From the NCBI RefSeq assembly GCF_018332515.1, contig NZ_BOQD01000029.1, forward strand, positions 1 through 43,863: a stretch of DNA of 43,863 bases, given 5' to 3'. Source of the stretch: Bacillus hominis (GTDB lineage Bacteria > Bacillota > Bacilli > Bacillales > Bacillaceae_G). Made by a program: the position numbers and the translations under genes. The number at the start of each line of letters is the position of its first letter. Position 1 is the stretch's first letter. The notes beneath the pieces are model-generated. The model worked only from the letters and a program-made list of their open reading frames with translations. It was not told the DNA's origin and ran no database searches. Shown here piece after piece: positions 36,519 through 43,863 of the stretch.

Positions 36519-37568
36519 TTACTTTTCAACTTTTAACGTTTGTAAATATGCATTTAATGCATCAATTTGATCATCCGTTAAGTTGCCATATTTACCAGTC
36601 ATTTTATTTCCTGGCTTCATATTTTCAGGATCTTTAAGCCATTTTTTCAAATTTTCTTCATTGTTTTCGGCAATACCGGCAACCATATCGCGATCAGCAA
36701 AGTTCGCTAAGTTTGGTGCGATACGAGCGGAAGGTGGTCTACTATCATTAGATCCAACTGCATGACAACCAATACAACTTTTATTAAATATTTCTTGGCC
36801 CTCTTGCGCTTTTGTTGAAGCTACTTCTTTTTTCCCATCAATCTTTTTCATATCAGCAAGCCATTTTTTGTACTCGCTTTCATCTAAAGCTTTCACTTTA
36901 AATTGCATTAAAGAATGTGATGGGCCGCAAAATTCTGTACAAAAACCATTATAAGTGCCTGATTTATCTGCCTTTAACCACATTTTGTTCACATTATCTG
37001 TGTTGGTATCCATTTTCCCAGCTAAAGATGGAACCCAAAATGAATGTTTAATATCGGCACCTTTCAAATTCAAATACACTTTCTTACCTGTGGGGATAAC
37101 TAAATCTTGAGAAGTTACTATTTTTTCTGATTTATAAGAAAATTCCCACCAATAAAGATTCGCTGTTACATCAACAACGATAGTATCTTTATCAATATTC
37201 TTTTTCTCCATCGCACTTACATCAGCAAGCTTGAATGTATATGTAACAGTCGGAACAGCCAAGATTAACAAAAGAATAATCGGAATAACTGTCCATATAA
37301 TTTCTAGTTTGTGATTTCCTTCAACTTGCTCTGGAATATAATCTTCCTCACCTTTTTTTTGTCGGAAACGCACAATTACATATAAGAAAATAATAGTAAC
37401 TACAAGTACTACTCCTACCATGATTGCACTCGCTAGCAAGAGCAAATCATATTGCATTTTTGCTACTTCCCCTTGCGGAATTAAAGTAGACTGAAAAGCT
37501 TTACCGCATCCCCCTAACAGTAAAGCCAGCAGTGAAACGAACGAAAGCAGTCGCCACTGTTTCTTCAT
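36519..37568 (-). CDS. ctaC: Cytochrome caa3 oxidase subunit II with cytochrome c domain
   Basis: Lipoprotein subunit that takes electrons from cytochrome c and passes them to subunit I. From the ATG at 37568 the product is 349 residues: signal with lipobox ending LLGGC (Cys21), two membrane segments (about 42-67 and 90-112), the CuA domain with His175, Cys210, Cys214, His218 and Met221, and a fused cytochrome c domain with heme motif CIGCH (265-269). That fusion makes the complex a caa3 type. A GGGGG site precedes the ATG; a frame from 37583 adds five residues. It lies 33 bases before ctaD. Confidence 0.97.
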   Translation of the reverse strand: MKKQWRLLSFVSLLALLLGGCGKAFQSTLIPQGEVAKMQYDLLLLASAIMVGVVLVVTIIFLYVIVRFRQKKGEEDYIPEQVEGNHKLEIIWTVIPIILLLILAVPTVTYTFKLADVSAMEKKNIDKDTIVVDVTANLYWWEFSYKSEKIVTSQDLVIPTGKKVYLNLKGADIKHSFWVPSLAGKMDTNTDNVNKMWLKADKSGTYNGFCTEFCGPSHSLMQFKVKALDESEYKKWLADMKKIDGKKEVASTKAQEGQEIFNKSCIGCHAVGSNDSRPPSARIAPNLANFADRDMVAGIAENNEENLKKWLKDPENMKPGNKMTGKYGNLTDDQIDALNAYLQTLKVEK

Positions 37569-37661
37569 ACAAACAACCCCCACTTTCTTTGTGAATTAGA
37601 TTGTACTCTATAGTTAAGTAAAGTAAATCTCCACGTAAAGAAATCCAATCATGTCGTTGTC

Positions 37662-38585
37662 TTAGAAGAATGTAACTACAATCATTGACACAAATAAGAT
37701 TGTTAAGTAATTCAGGGAATAAACAAACATTTTTACGGACCATTTGATGTCATCTTGCTTACGGAAGCCATAAAACCCTAATGCGATCCATCCGATGTTA
37801 AGCAATGTTGCAATTACCATGAATGTTATTCCAAGCCCACTCATATAAAATGGTAGTGGTAATAAACATACTGTCCAAATCATAATCTGACGTTTCGTAA
37901 TATCAAATCCCTGTACAACAGGAAGCATTGGGATTCCTGCATTTCGATATTCATCAACACGCTTCATCGCTAATGCGAGGAAATGTGGGATTTGCCAAAT
38001 AAACATAATTAAAAATAACATCCAAGCAATCGGATGGCTTAAAGAAGGATCAATTGCCGCCCATCCAATTAAAGGTGGAACTGCTCCTGATATACTACCC
38101 ACAACAGTATTTAACGTATATTTTCTCTTCGTCCATAATGTATATAAAACTACATATGTGAAGGCACCAATAAATGCGATTAACACTGCCATCGGTGTCG
38201 TAAGTAATAAAAATACAAAGCCAAGAAGTAAAATTACAAGTCCAAATGCAAGTGCAAAGCCAGGTTTATATTTACCTGTTACCGTTGGACGGTTTTTTGT
38301 TCTTTCCATTAATGGATCGATATCTCGGTCAATGTAGTTATTTAAACAACATACCCCAGCCATAATTAATGCAGAACCAACGATTGTGAAAAACAACTTA
38401 TCCAGATTGTCCATAACACTCAATCCATTAAAATATAAAGCCAACCAAAATCCTGTAAATACAGTAAGTGTATTTGAGTTTACAATACCCATTTTAACGA
38501 GCGCTGATAAATCTTGTAACCGAGTTGTTTCCGGTACACTTGAAACAGCTGACTCATCATGCAGCTCACTTGTTGCATGGTTCAT
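37662..38585 (-). CDS. ctaB: Heme O synthase (protoheme IX farnesyltransferase)
   Basis: UbiA-family prenyltransferase that adds a farnesyl group to heme B, giving heme O, the first step to heme A. The 307-residue product has about nine membrane segments and the prenyl-binding motif [16 protein letters not shown] (about residues 81-96), with a second acidic region in [16 protein letters not shown] chose the ATG at 38585; the GTG directly before it also fits but the GAGGGGG spacing favours the ATG. It is divergent from ctaA, the next enzyme of the pathway. Confidence 0.96.
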   Translation of the reverse strand: MNHATSELHDESAVSSVPETTRLQDLSALVKMGIVNSNTLTVFTGFWLALYFNGLSVMDNLDKLFFTIVGSALIMAGVCCLNNYIDRDIDPLMERTKNRPTVTGKYKPGFALAFGLVILLLGFVFLLLTTPMAVLIAFIGAFTYVVLYTLWTKRKYTLNTVVGSISGAVPPLIGWAAIDPSLSHPIAWMLFLIMFIWQIPHFLALAMKRVDEYRNAGIPMLPVVQGFDITKRQIMIWTVCLLPLPFYMSGLGITFMVIATLLNIGWIALGFYGFRKQDDIKWSVKMFVYSLNYLTILFVSMIVVTFF

Positions 38586-39082
38586 CACTTTAACCCCCTC
38601 TTAAACCTATCATCTTTCTAAGCATATATTTCATGTGAAATATTTCGCTTCTATATAGCAATATTATTACAGTAGAAATATTGTTAACCCATTCTACTAC
38701 TAATCTACGCCCATACTCCAATATATTAAATCACATTTCCCGAACATTTTGTGAAGAAAACATGAACTTTTTGTGTCGAACATTAAAAAACTTTATTCTA
38801 ATTTATCCTTATCATACCATGATGTTATCTTCTATAATAAACTATTTTGTCATATTTAGCATGTATTCTCCCCATTTCTTTTCAAAACAGCCTGATTTTC
38901 ACCTAAAATATGTATTTAAAATCCCATTTTTTTCTTTATACTACGTACGTTGTCCTCGCCCTCCATTTCTTTGCTATTTTATTATTTTTTATATATCATA
39001 GGACTGTAGCACGTTTTATTCTATATATAATGGAATGAAAATATTTCTCAATAACTTCATAGCAGAAAGATGGTGAAAGAGA
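38586..39082. other. Divergent regulatory gap between ctaB and ctaA
   Basis: This 497-base gap is very AT-rich and has no convincing gene. In B. subtilis the same gap carries ResD-dependent promoters. Here it holds two ResD-like TTTTGTG sites, and a TATAAT about 50 bases before ctaA. Confidence 0.6.
38741..38784 (+). promoter_or_regulatory. Possible ResD-binding direct repeats
   Basis: CGAACATTTTGTGAAG and TGAACTTTTTGTGTCG lie about 22 bases apart, with a third partial copy CGAACATT after them. The core resembles the ResD motif TTTGTGAAT. They lie some 300 bases from ctaA and 160 from ctaB. Only motif similarity and known ResD control of these genes support the call. Confidence 0.3.
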
Positions 39083-40024
39083 TTGCAACGCTTTATTAAA
39101 TGGTTAGCAGTCATTACAAGTCTCGATTTATTAGTAGTTTTACTAGGAGGCGCTTTAGTTACAAAAACAGGTTCAGGCCAAGGATGCGGTAAATCATGGC
39201 CACTTTGTAACGGTGAATGGTTTCCATCTAATTTATCAATGGAAACTATTATTGAGCTAAGTCACCGCTTAACATCGGGATCAGCAGGAATCCTTGTTAC
39301 TCTTCTTTGTATCTTGTCCTGGAAATATTATAAACATGTGCGCGAAACAAAAACGTTAGCAATTTTATCCTTCGTATTTTTAGTTGCACAAGCATTAATG
39401 GGGGCGGCAGCGGTTGTTTGGGGTCAAATGCCTGCTGTATTAGCTATTCATTTTGGTATTTCCTTAATTTCATTTGCTTCTGTCATCTTGTTAACGTGTC
39501 TTATTTTTGAAATTGATCAGAAATTTGATGCACGTTCACTTATTATGGACAAAAAAATGAAATTTCATATTTATGGTGTAACAATTTACAGTTATATCGT
39601 TGTCTACACAGGAGCTTTAGTACGTCACGAACGCGCTACCTTAGCCTGTCCAGACTTCCCTTTATGCAGTAAAAACAGACCTATGCCAACTCAACTACAT
39701 GAGTGGGTCCAAATGGGGCATAGAGTTGCAGCTATGTTAATATTCGTTTGGATACTATACGCGATGTTTATAGCTATTCGTCATTACAAGCAGCAGCGTG
39801 TAGTATACTGGGGATGGATTATTTCATTTATCCTTGTTACACTTCAAGCTGTAGTAGGAATTTTAGTTGTATTTACAAACGCTAGTTTAGCAATGGCATT
39901 GTTACATTCACTCTTCATTTCTTGCCTGTTTGCTGTACTATGCTATTTAGTTATGATAGGTACAAGAAGTACAGTCAATGCAAAAGAAACTGAATCAACT
40001 TCTAAGCAAAATAAAATAAAGTAA
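39083..40024 (+). CDS. ctaA: Heme A synthase
   Basis: Membrane enzyme that oxidises the C8 methyl group of heme O to the formyl group of heme A, the cofactor of caa3. The 313-residue product has eight membrane segments in two four-helix halves. The four heme ligands His61, His123, His213 and His275 are present, as are the cysteine pairs Cys35/Cys42 (GCGKSWPLC) and Cys189/Cys195 (CPDFPLC), and the conserved Glu58. The start is a TTG at 39083 with GGTGAAAGAGA upstream; the alignment [10 protein letters not shown] supports it. It is read away from ctaB and ends at its own terminator. Confidence 0.97.
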   Translation: MQRFIKWLAVITSLDLLVVLLGGALVTKTGSGQGCGKSWPLCNGEWFPSNLSMETIIELSHRLTSGSAGILVTLLCILSWKYYKHVRETKTLAILSFVFLVAQALMGAAAVVWGQMPAVLAIHFGISLISFASVILLTCLIFEIDQKFDARSLIMDKKMKFHIYGVTIYSYIVVYTGALVRHERATLACPDFPLCSKNRPMPTQLHEWVQMGHRVAAMLIFVWILYAMFIAIRHYKQQRVVYWGWIISFILVTLQAVVGILVVFTNASLAMALLHSLFISCLFAVLCYLVMIGTRSTVNAKETESTSKQNKIK

Positions 40025-40030
40025 AACTTT

Positions 40031-40057
40031 AATACCTTGCCAATTCGGCAAGGTATT
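40031..40057 (+). terminator. ctaA terminator
   Basis: AATACCTTGCC and GGCAAGGTATT are exact 11-base arms around AATTC, followed by ATTTAC. The T run is short. Confidence 0.75.
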
Positions 40058-40068
40058 ATTTACACACA

Positions 40069-40098
40069 AAAAAGAGCTGCTTTCGCACAGCTCTTTTT
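40069..40098 (-). terminator. pyc terminator
   Basis: An 11-bp stem (AAAAAGAGCTG with CAGCTCTTTTT) around 8 bases lies just beyond the pyc stop. A and T runs on both sides let it serve ctaA as well. Confidence 0.88.
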
Positions 40099-40105
40099 CT
40101 TTATT

Positions 40106-43100
40106 TTAATGATCTAATTCAATGAGTAAATCTCCCGTTTGAATTGCATCCCCATCATTTACATATACTTTTTTCACTTTACCATTAAATGGCGCTTGAA
40201 CCGTCGTTTCCATTTTCATCGCTTCTGTAATTGCCATGGAATCACCTTTTTTCACTTCATCGCCTTCTTTTACAACTACTTTAATAACGGTTCCTGGCAT
40301 CGTTGCGCTAATATGATTTGGATTTTCACGATTCCCCTTCACACGCTGTGCAACAGTTGCTTTCACACTTTCATCTTTCACTACGATTTCACGCGGTTGT
40401 CCATTAAATTCCAAGTAAAGCACACGATTTCCATCTGGCTGTGGCTCCCCAATGGAAACTAGTTTAACCATCAATGTTTTACCTTGTTCGATTTCTACAT
40501 CAATTTCTTCACCAAGTCTCATTCCATAGAAGAAAGTAGGTGTATCAAGCACAGATACATTCCCATAAAGTCCAACAACTTTTTCGTAGTCCATAAACAC
40601 TTTTGGATACAATGCATATGCGACTACATCAAAAATTGTTACTTCGCGTCCAAGTTTGTGGAATAACTCTTCTTTTAAAGCGTCAAAATCTACTGGCTCT
40701 AATAATTCACCTGGTCTTACTGTCAAAGGCTCTTTCCCTTTTAAAATAATATTTTGTAATTCTTTCGGGAAACCACCATATGGTTGACCTAAATCTCCAG
40801 AGAACATTTCAACAACAGATCCTGGGAAGTCCATAGCATGTCCACGTTCTAAAATATCTTGCTCTGTCAGATGATTTTGAACCATAAATAATGCCATATC
40901 ACCGACAACTTTAGATGATGGTGTTACTTTTACAATATCGCCAAACATATCATTAACACGGCGATACATCACTTTAACTTCATCAAAGCGATCCCCTAAG
41001 CCAACCGCTTTCGCTTGTTGTTGAAGATTACTATACTGTCCGCCTGGCATTTCGTGCATATATACCTCTGTATGAGGAGCGTTCATACCACTTTCAAATG
41101 GAGCATAGTATTTTCGTACATCTTCCCAATAATGAGATAGTTTTTCTAATGAATCTATATTAACATCTGGCTGTCTTTCGTTTCCACCTAACGCATAGTA
41201 TAGTGTGTTCGCACTTGGCTGTGACGTTTGACCGGCCATAGAACTCACCGCTACATCGACAATATCAACACCTGCTTCAATTGCCTTCGTATACGTTAAA
41301 ATACCATTTCCGCTCGTATCATGTGTATGCAGGTGAATTGGAATCGAAACCGTCTCTTTTAGTGCTGAAACTAAATCATATGCTGCGTTTGGCTTTAATA
41401 AGCCCGCCATATCTTTAATTCCTAAAATGTGAGCTCCTGATGCTTCCAACTCTTTTGCTAAGTTTTTATAATAATTTAAATCGTATTTACTACGTAACGG
41501 GTCATGAATGTCTCCTGTGTAACACATTGTCGCTTCTGCAATTTTACCAGTATCTCGTACAGCATCAATTGCAACTCTCATACCTTCTACCCAGTTTAAG
41601 CTATCAAAAATACGGAACACATCAATTCCAGCTTGCGCGGAACATTCTACAAATTTTTGAATTAAATTATCTGGATAGTTTTTGTATCCAACTGCGTTTG
41701 AAGAACGAAGTAACATTTGGAATAAAACATTCGGCATTTTTTCACGAAGATCTAGTAATCGTTCCCACGGATCTTCTTTTAAGAAACGATACGCAACATC
41801 AAACGTTGCACCGCCCCACATTTCCGCTGAGAATAGGTTTGGTAACATTCTCGCTGTTGGCTCTGCAATTTGATGTAAATCTTTTGTACGAATACGAGTT
41901 GCAAGTAATGACTGATGTCCATCACGGAATGTTGTATCCGTTAAAAGTACACGTTTTTGATCTTGTACCCACTTTACTAATCCATCCGCTCCACGCTCAT
42001 CCAAAATTTGTTTCGTTCCATTTTGGATTGGCTCTGAGTGTTTTACACTTGGTATACGAGCATCAGGGAAAATTGGCTTCTCTTTTTTCCCTACTCCTGG
42101 GAAACCATTTACTGTTACTGAACCAATATAATTTAACATTTTCGTTCCACGGTCTTTACGTTTCGGGAACAAGAATAGTTCAGGTGACACATCAATAAAC
42201 GAAGTATCATATTCTCCTGATAAAAAGTTTTTATGTTTTACTACATTCTCTAGGAATGGAATATTTGTTTTAATACCACGAATACGGAATTCTTTTAAGT
42301 TACGTTCCATTTTTGCAGCAGCTTGTTCAAAAGTAAGCGCCCAAGTTGTAACTTTTACAAGTAAAGAGTCGTAGTACGGTGTAATAACTGCACCTTGGAA
42401 ACTATTACCTGTATCAAGACGCACACCAAAACCACCACCTGATCGGTACGCCATTATTTTTCCTGTATCCGGCATGAAATTATTTAGTGGATCCTCAGTC
42501 GTTACACGAGATTGGATTGCAAATCCATGTACAACCACTTCCTCTTGCTTAGGAACACCTACCATTTTACTATGTAATGCATGTCCATCAGCTATTAAAA
42601 TTTGCGATTGAACGATATCGACTCCTGTAATCATCTCTGTAATCGTATGTTCAACTTGAACACGTGGGTTTACTTCAATGAAGTAAAACTCATCACCTTT
42701 TACAAGGAATTCTACCGTTCCTGCATTTAAATAGTTTACATTTTTCGTTAACTTAACAGCAGCATCACAAATACGCTGACGCAGATCATCTGAAAGCGAC
42801 ACGCTCGGTGCAATTTCAACTACTTTTTGATGGCGTCGTTGTACAGAGCAATCACGCTCATATAAATGTACAACATTACCTTCTTCATCTGCTAAAATTT
42901 GTACTTCTATATGTTTAGGTTTTTCAACGAATTTTTCAACGTACACTTCATCATTACCAAAGGCTGCTTTTGCTTCTGATTTCGCGCGATTATACGATTC
43001 TCTTAATTCTTCACTAGCACGTACAATACGCATACCGCGACCGCCGCCACCAAGGGATGCTTTAATAATAATCGGGTAATCATACTTTTCAGCAAATTCC

Positions 43101-43552
43101 GCAACTTCTTCTAGTGAATTTACTGGACCATCACTACCAGGAATAACTGGAATTTGTGCTAACTGCGCTTGTGTTCTTGCTTTAACTTTATCTCCAAACA
43201 TGTCTAAATGCTTACTTTTTGGACCGATAAAGATAATCCCTTCTTCTTCACAACGTTTTGCAAATTGAATATTTTCTGACAAGAAACCATATCCAGGGTG
43301 GATTGCATCTACATGATTACTTTTCGCAATCTCAATAATGCCTTCAATATCTAGATAAGCATCAATTGGCTTTTTCCCTTCCCCAACTAAATAGGACTCA
43401 TCGGCTTTATAGCGATGATAAGAACCGCTATCCTCTTTAGAATAGATCGCAACTGTGTTTAATCCAAGTTCTGAACATGCTCGGAACACACGAATTGCTA
43501 TCTCTCCACGGTTAGCTACCAATACTTTTTGAATACGTTGCAGCTTTGTCAT
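40106..43552 (-). CDS. pyc: Pyruvate carboxylase
   Basis: Biotin enzyme that makes oxaloacetate from pyruvate, bicarbonate and ATP to refill the TCA cycle. The 1148-residue product is the full one-chain form: biotin carboxylase at about residues 5-455 (ATP-grasp GGGGRGMRIV, ERDCSVQRRHQK, VEVNPRVQVEH seen as IEVNPRVQVEHT), carboxyltransferase at about 530-800 (TTFRDGHQSLLATR, HLHTHDTSG), the PC central and allosteric region, and the biotin domain with EAMKMET and Lys1113. The single gene at this place matches Bacillus pycA, next to ctaA. AGGGGGAA precedes the ATG. A terminator shared in part with ctaA follows. Confidence 0.98.
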   Translation of the reverse strand: MTKLQRIQKVLVANRGEIAIRVFRACSELGLNTVAIYSKEDSGSYHRYKADESYLVGEGKKPIDAYLDIEGIIEIAKSNHVDAIHPGYGFLSENIQFAKRCEEEGIIFIGPKSKHLDMFGDKVKARTQAQLAQIPVIPGSDGPVNSLEEVAEFAEKYDYPIIIKASLGGGGRGMRIVRASEELRESYNRAKSEAKAAFGNDEVYVEKFVEKPKHIEVQILADEEGNVVHLYERDCSVQRRHQKVVEIAPSVSLSDDLRQRICDAAVKLTKNVNYLNAGTVEFLVKGDEFYFIEVNPRVQVEHTITEMITGVDIVQSQILIADGHALHSKMVGVPKQEEVVVHGFAIQSRVTTEDPLNNFMPDTGKIMAYRSGGGFGVRLDTGNSFQGAVITPYYDSLLVKVTTWALTFEQAAAKMERNLKEFRIRGIKTNIPFLENVVKHKNFLSGEYDTSFIDVSPELFLFPKRKDRGTKMLNYIGSVTVNGFPGVGKKEKPIFPDARIPSVKHSEPIQNGTKQILDERGADGLVKWVQDQKRVLLTDTTFRDGHQSLLATRIRTKDLHQIAEPTARMLPNLFSAEMWGGATFDVAYRFLKEDPWERLLDLREKMPNVLFQMLLRSSNAVGYKNYPDNLIQKFVECSAQAGIDVFRIFDSLNWVEGMRVAIDAVRDTGKIAEATMCYTGDIHDPLRSKYDLNYYKNLAKELEASGAHILGIKDMAGLLKPNAAYDLVSALKETVSIPIHLHTHDTSGNGILTYTKAIEAGVDIVDVAVSSMAGQTSQPSANTLYYALGGNERQPDVNIDSLEKLSHYWEDVRKYYAPFESGMNAPHTEVYMHEMPGGQYSNLQQQAKAVGLGDRFDEVKVMYRRVNDMFGDIVKVTPSSKVVGDMALFMVQNHLTEQDILERGHAMDFPGSVVEMFSGDLGQPYGGFPKELQNIILKGKEPLTVRPGELLEPVDFDALKEELFHKLGREVTIFDVVAYALYPKVFMDYEKVVGLYGNVSVLDTPTFFYGMRLGEEIDVEIEQGKTLMVKLVSIGEPQPDGNRVLYLEFNGQPREIVVKDESVKATVAQRVKGNRENPNHISATMPGTVIKVVVKEGDEVKKGDSMAITEAMKMETTVQAPFNGKVKKVYVNDGDAIQTGDLLIELDH

Positions 43553-43731
43553 GATTTTCCCCCTCTATTTTCCTACCACTCTAGAGATAAAATACATACA
43601 CACTCTAAAGAGCGTGAAGTTCTTCACTTTCTACATTATATTATACTTAGAAAGCTTCACTTTATTTTTATCCATCATACCTTATTTTTCAACAAATGAT
43701 AAGTTTTCTGATCAATTTGTTTCACAAAAAT

Positions 43732-43761
43732 AGTATAGCATACCTCTTCCTTTTCTAACAA
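43732..43761 (-). promoter_or_regulatory. Sigma-A promoter of pyc
   Basis: On the minus strand TTGTTA, 18 bases, TATACT, with TGC before the -10 box (extended -10, TGCTATACT). It gives a leader of about 175 bases before pyc. Confidence 0.65.
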
Positions 43762-43833
43762 CAATATTGTATATCACATTCATTTAAATGTAATATACCT
43801 TTCGTTTTAAAAGAATCAATATTGTATCACATT
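43762..43833. repeat. Two direct copies of a short motif upstream of pyc
   Basis: CAATATTGTATATCACATT (43762-43780) and CAATATTGTATCACATT (43817-43833) are the same motif, differing by an AT insertion, 55 bases apart. The first abuts the -35 box of the pyc promoter. Each begins with the palindrome CAATATTG. Confidence 0.55.
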
Positions 43834-43863
43834 TAAAACTTAACAAAATAAAAAAACACATTG

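Larger units (their letters stand above)
43553..43863. other. Upstream region of pyc to the window edge
   Basis: No gene is seen in these 311 bases. They hold a promoter for pyc and a repeated 17-19-base motif. In B. subtilis the next gene upstream is ftsW; if present here it lies beyond the window. Confidence 0.65.

Noticed and set aside
41440-42198. Plus-strand open frame of 252 codons opposite pyc
   Set aside because: It is fully antisense to the conserved carboxyltransferase part of pyc, has low-complexity Leu/His/Gln-rich composition and no ribosome site.
43640-43672. CTTCACTTTATTT near pyc, similar to the repeat end motif
   Set aside because: Too short and lacking the ATTAAAG part.

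Overview
The window is chromosomal DNA of a Firmicute in the genus Bacillus, and the protein sequences and gene order point to the Bacillus cereus group. It is AT-rich, has Shine-Dalgarno sites of the AGGAGG type, carries sporulation genes inside the cell-wall cluster (spoVD, spoVE, gerR, ylbJ), and follows the B. subtilis pycA-ctaABCDEFG-ylb-bshC-dcw order. I cannot assign a species. Almost all genes are read from the minus strand, so in gene order the window runs from its right end to its left end.

Right end, 43.8-32.6 kb: pyc (pyruvate carboxylase), then the heme A / caa3 oxidase block. ctaA (plus strand) diverges from ctaB, which is followed by ctaC, ctaD, ctaE, ctaF and ctaG. CtaB and CtaA make heme O and heme A, CtaC-F are the oxidase subunits, and CtaG is an assembly factor.

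Middle, 32.6-18.8 kb: the ylb region. It holds a YugN-like gene (plus), ylbC, ylbD, ylbE, a histidine phosphatase, ylbF, ylbG, a small unknown gene (plus), rsmD, coaD, ylbJ (plus), ylbK, ylbL, tmcAL (plus), ylbN, rpmF, gerR, a GNAT gene (plus) and panE. Strong two-way terminators separate many of the convergent pairs. A hairpin repeat resembling an IS200/IS605-type end lies between ylbD and ylbC, and its terminal motif recurs at the first bases of the window.

Left, 18.8-0.1 kb: bshC and the division and cell-wall (dcw) cluster rsmH-ftsL-pbpB-spoVD-murE-mraY-murD-spoVE-murG-murB-divIB-ftsA-ftsZ, which makes lipid II, polymerises it and builds the septum. mraZ, which I expect just upstream of rsmH, is absent. 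ylxW, ylxX and sbp (between divIB and ftsA in B. subtilis) are absent as well.

This is core genome. I found no defence system, prophage, CRISPR array or new multigene system. The most interesting signals are regulatory: a 14-bp hairpin that buries the spoVD start codon and overlaps a sigma-E-like promoter in a way that only read-through mRNA could form it; hairpins on both sides of spoVE; a GGAGG-sequestering hairpin before murE; a four-hairpin leader before the gene at 28040; and a tmcAL gene that appears to start at AUA.
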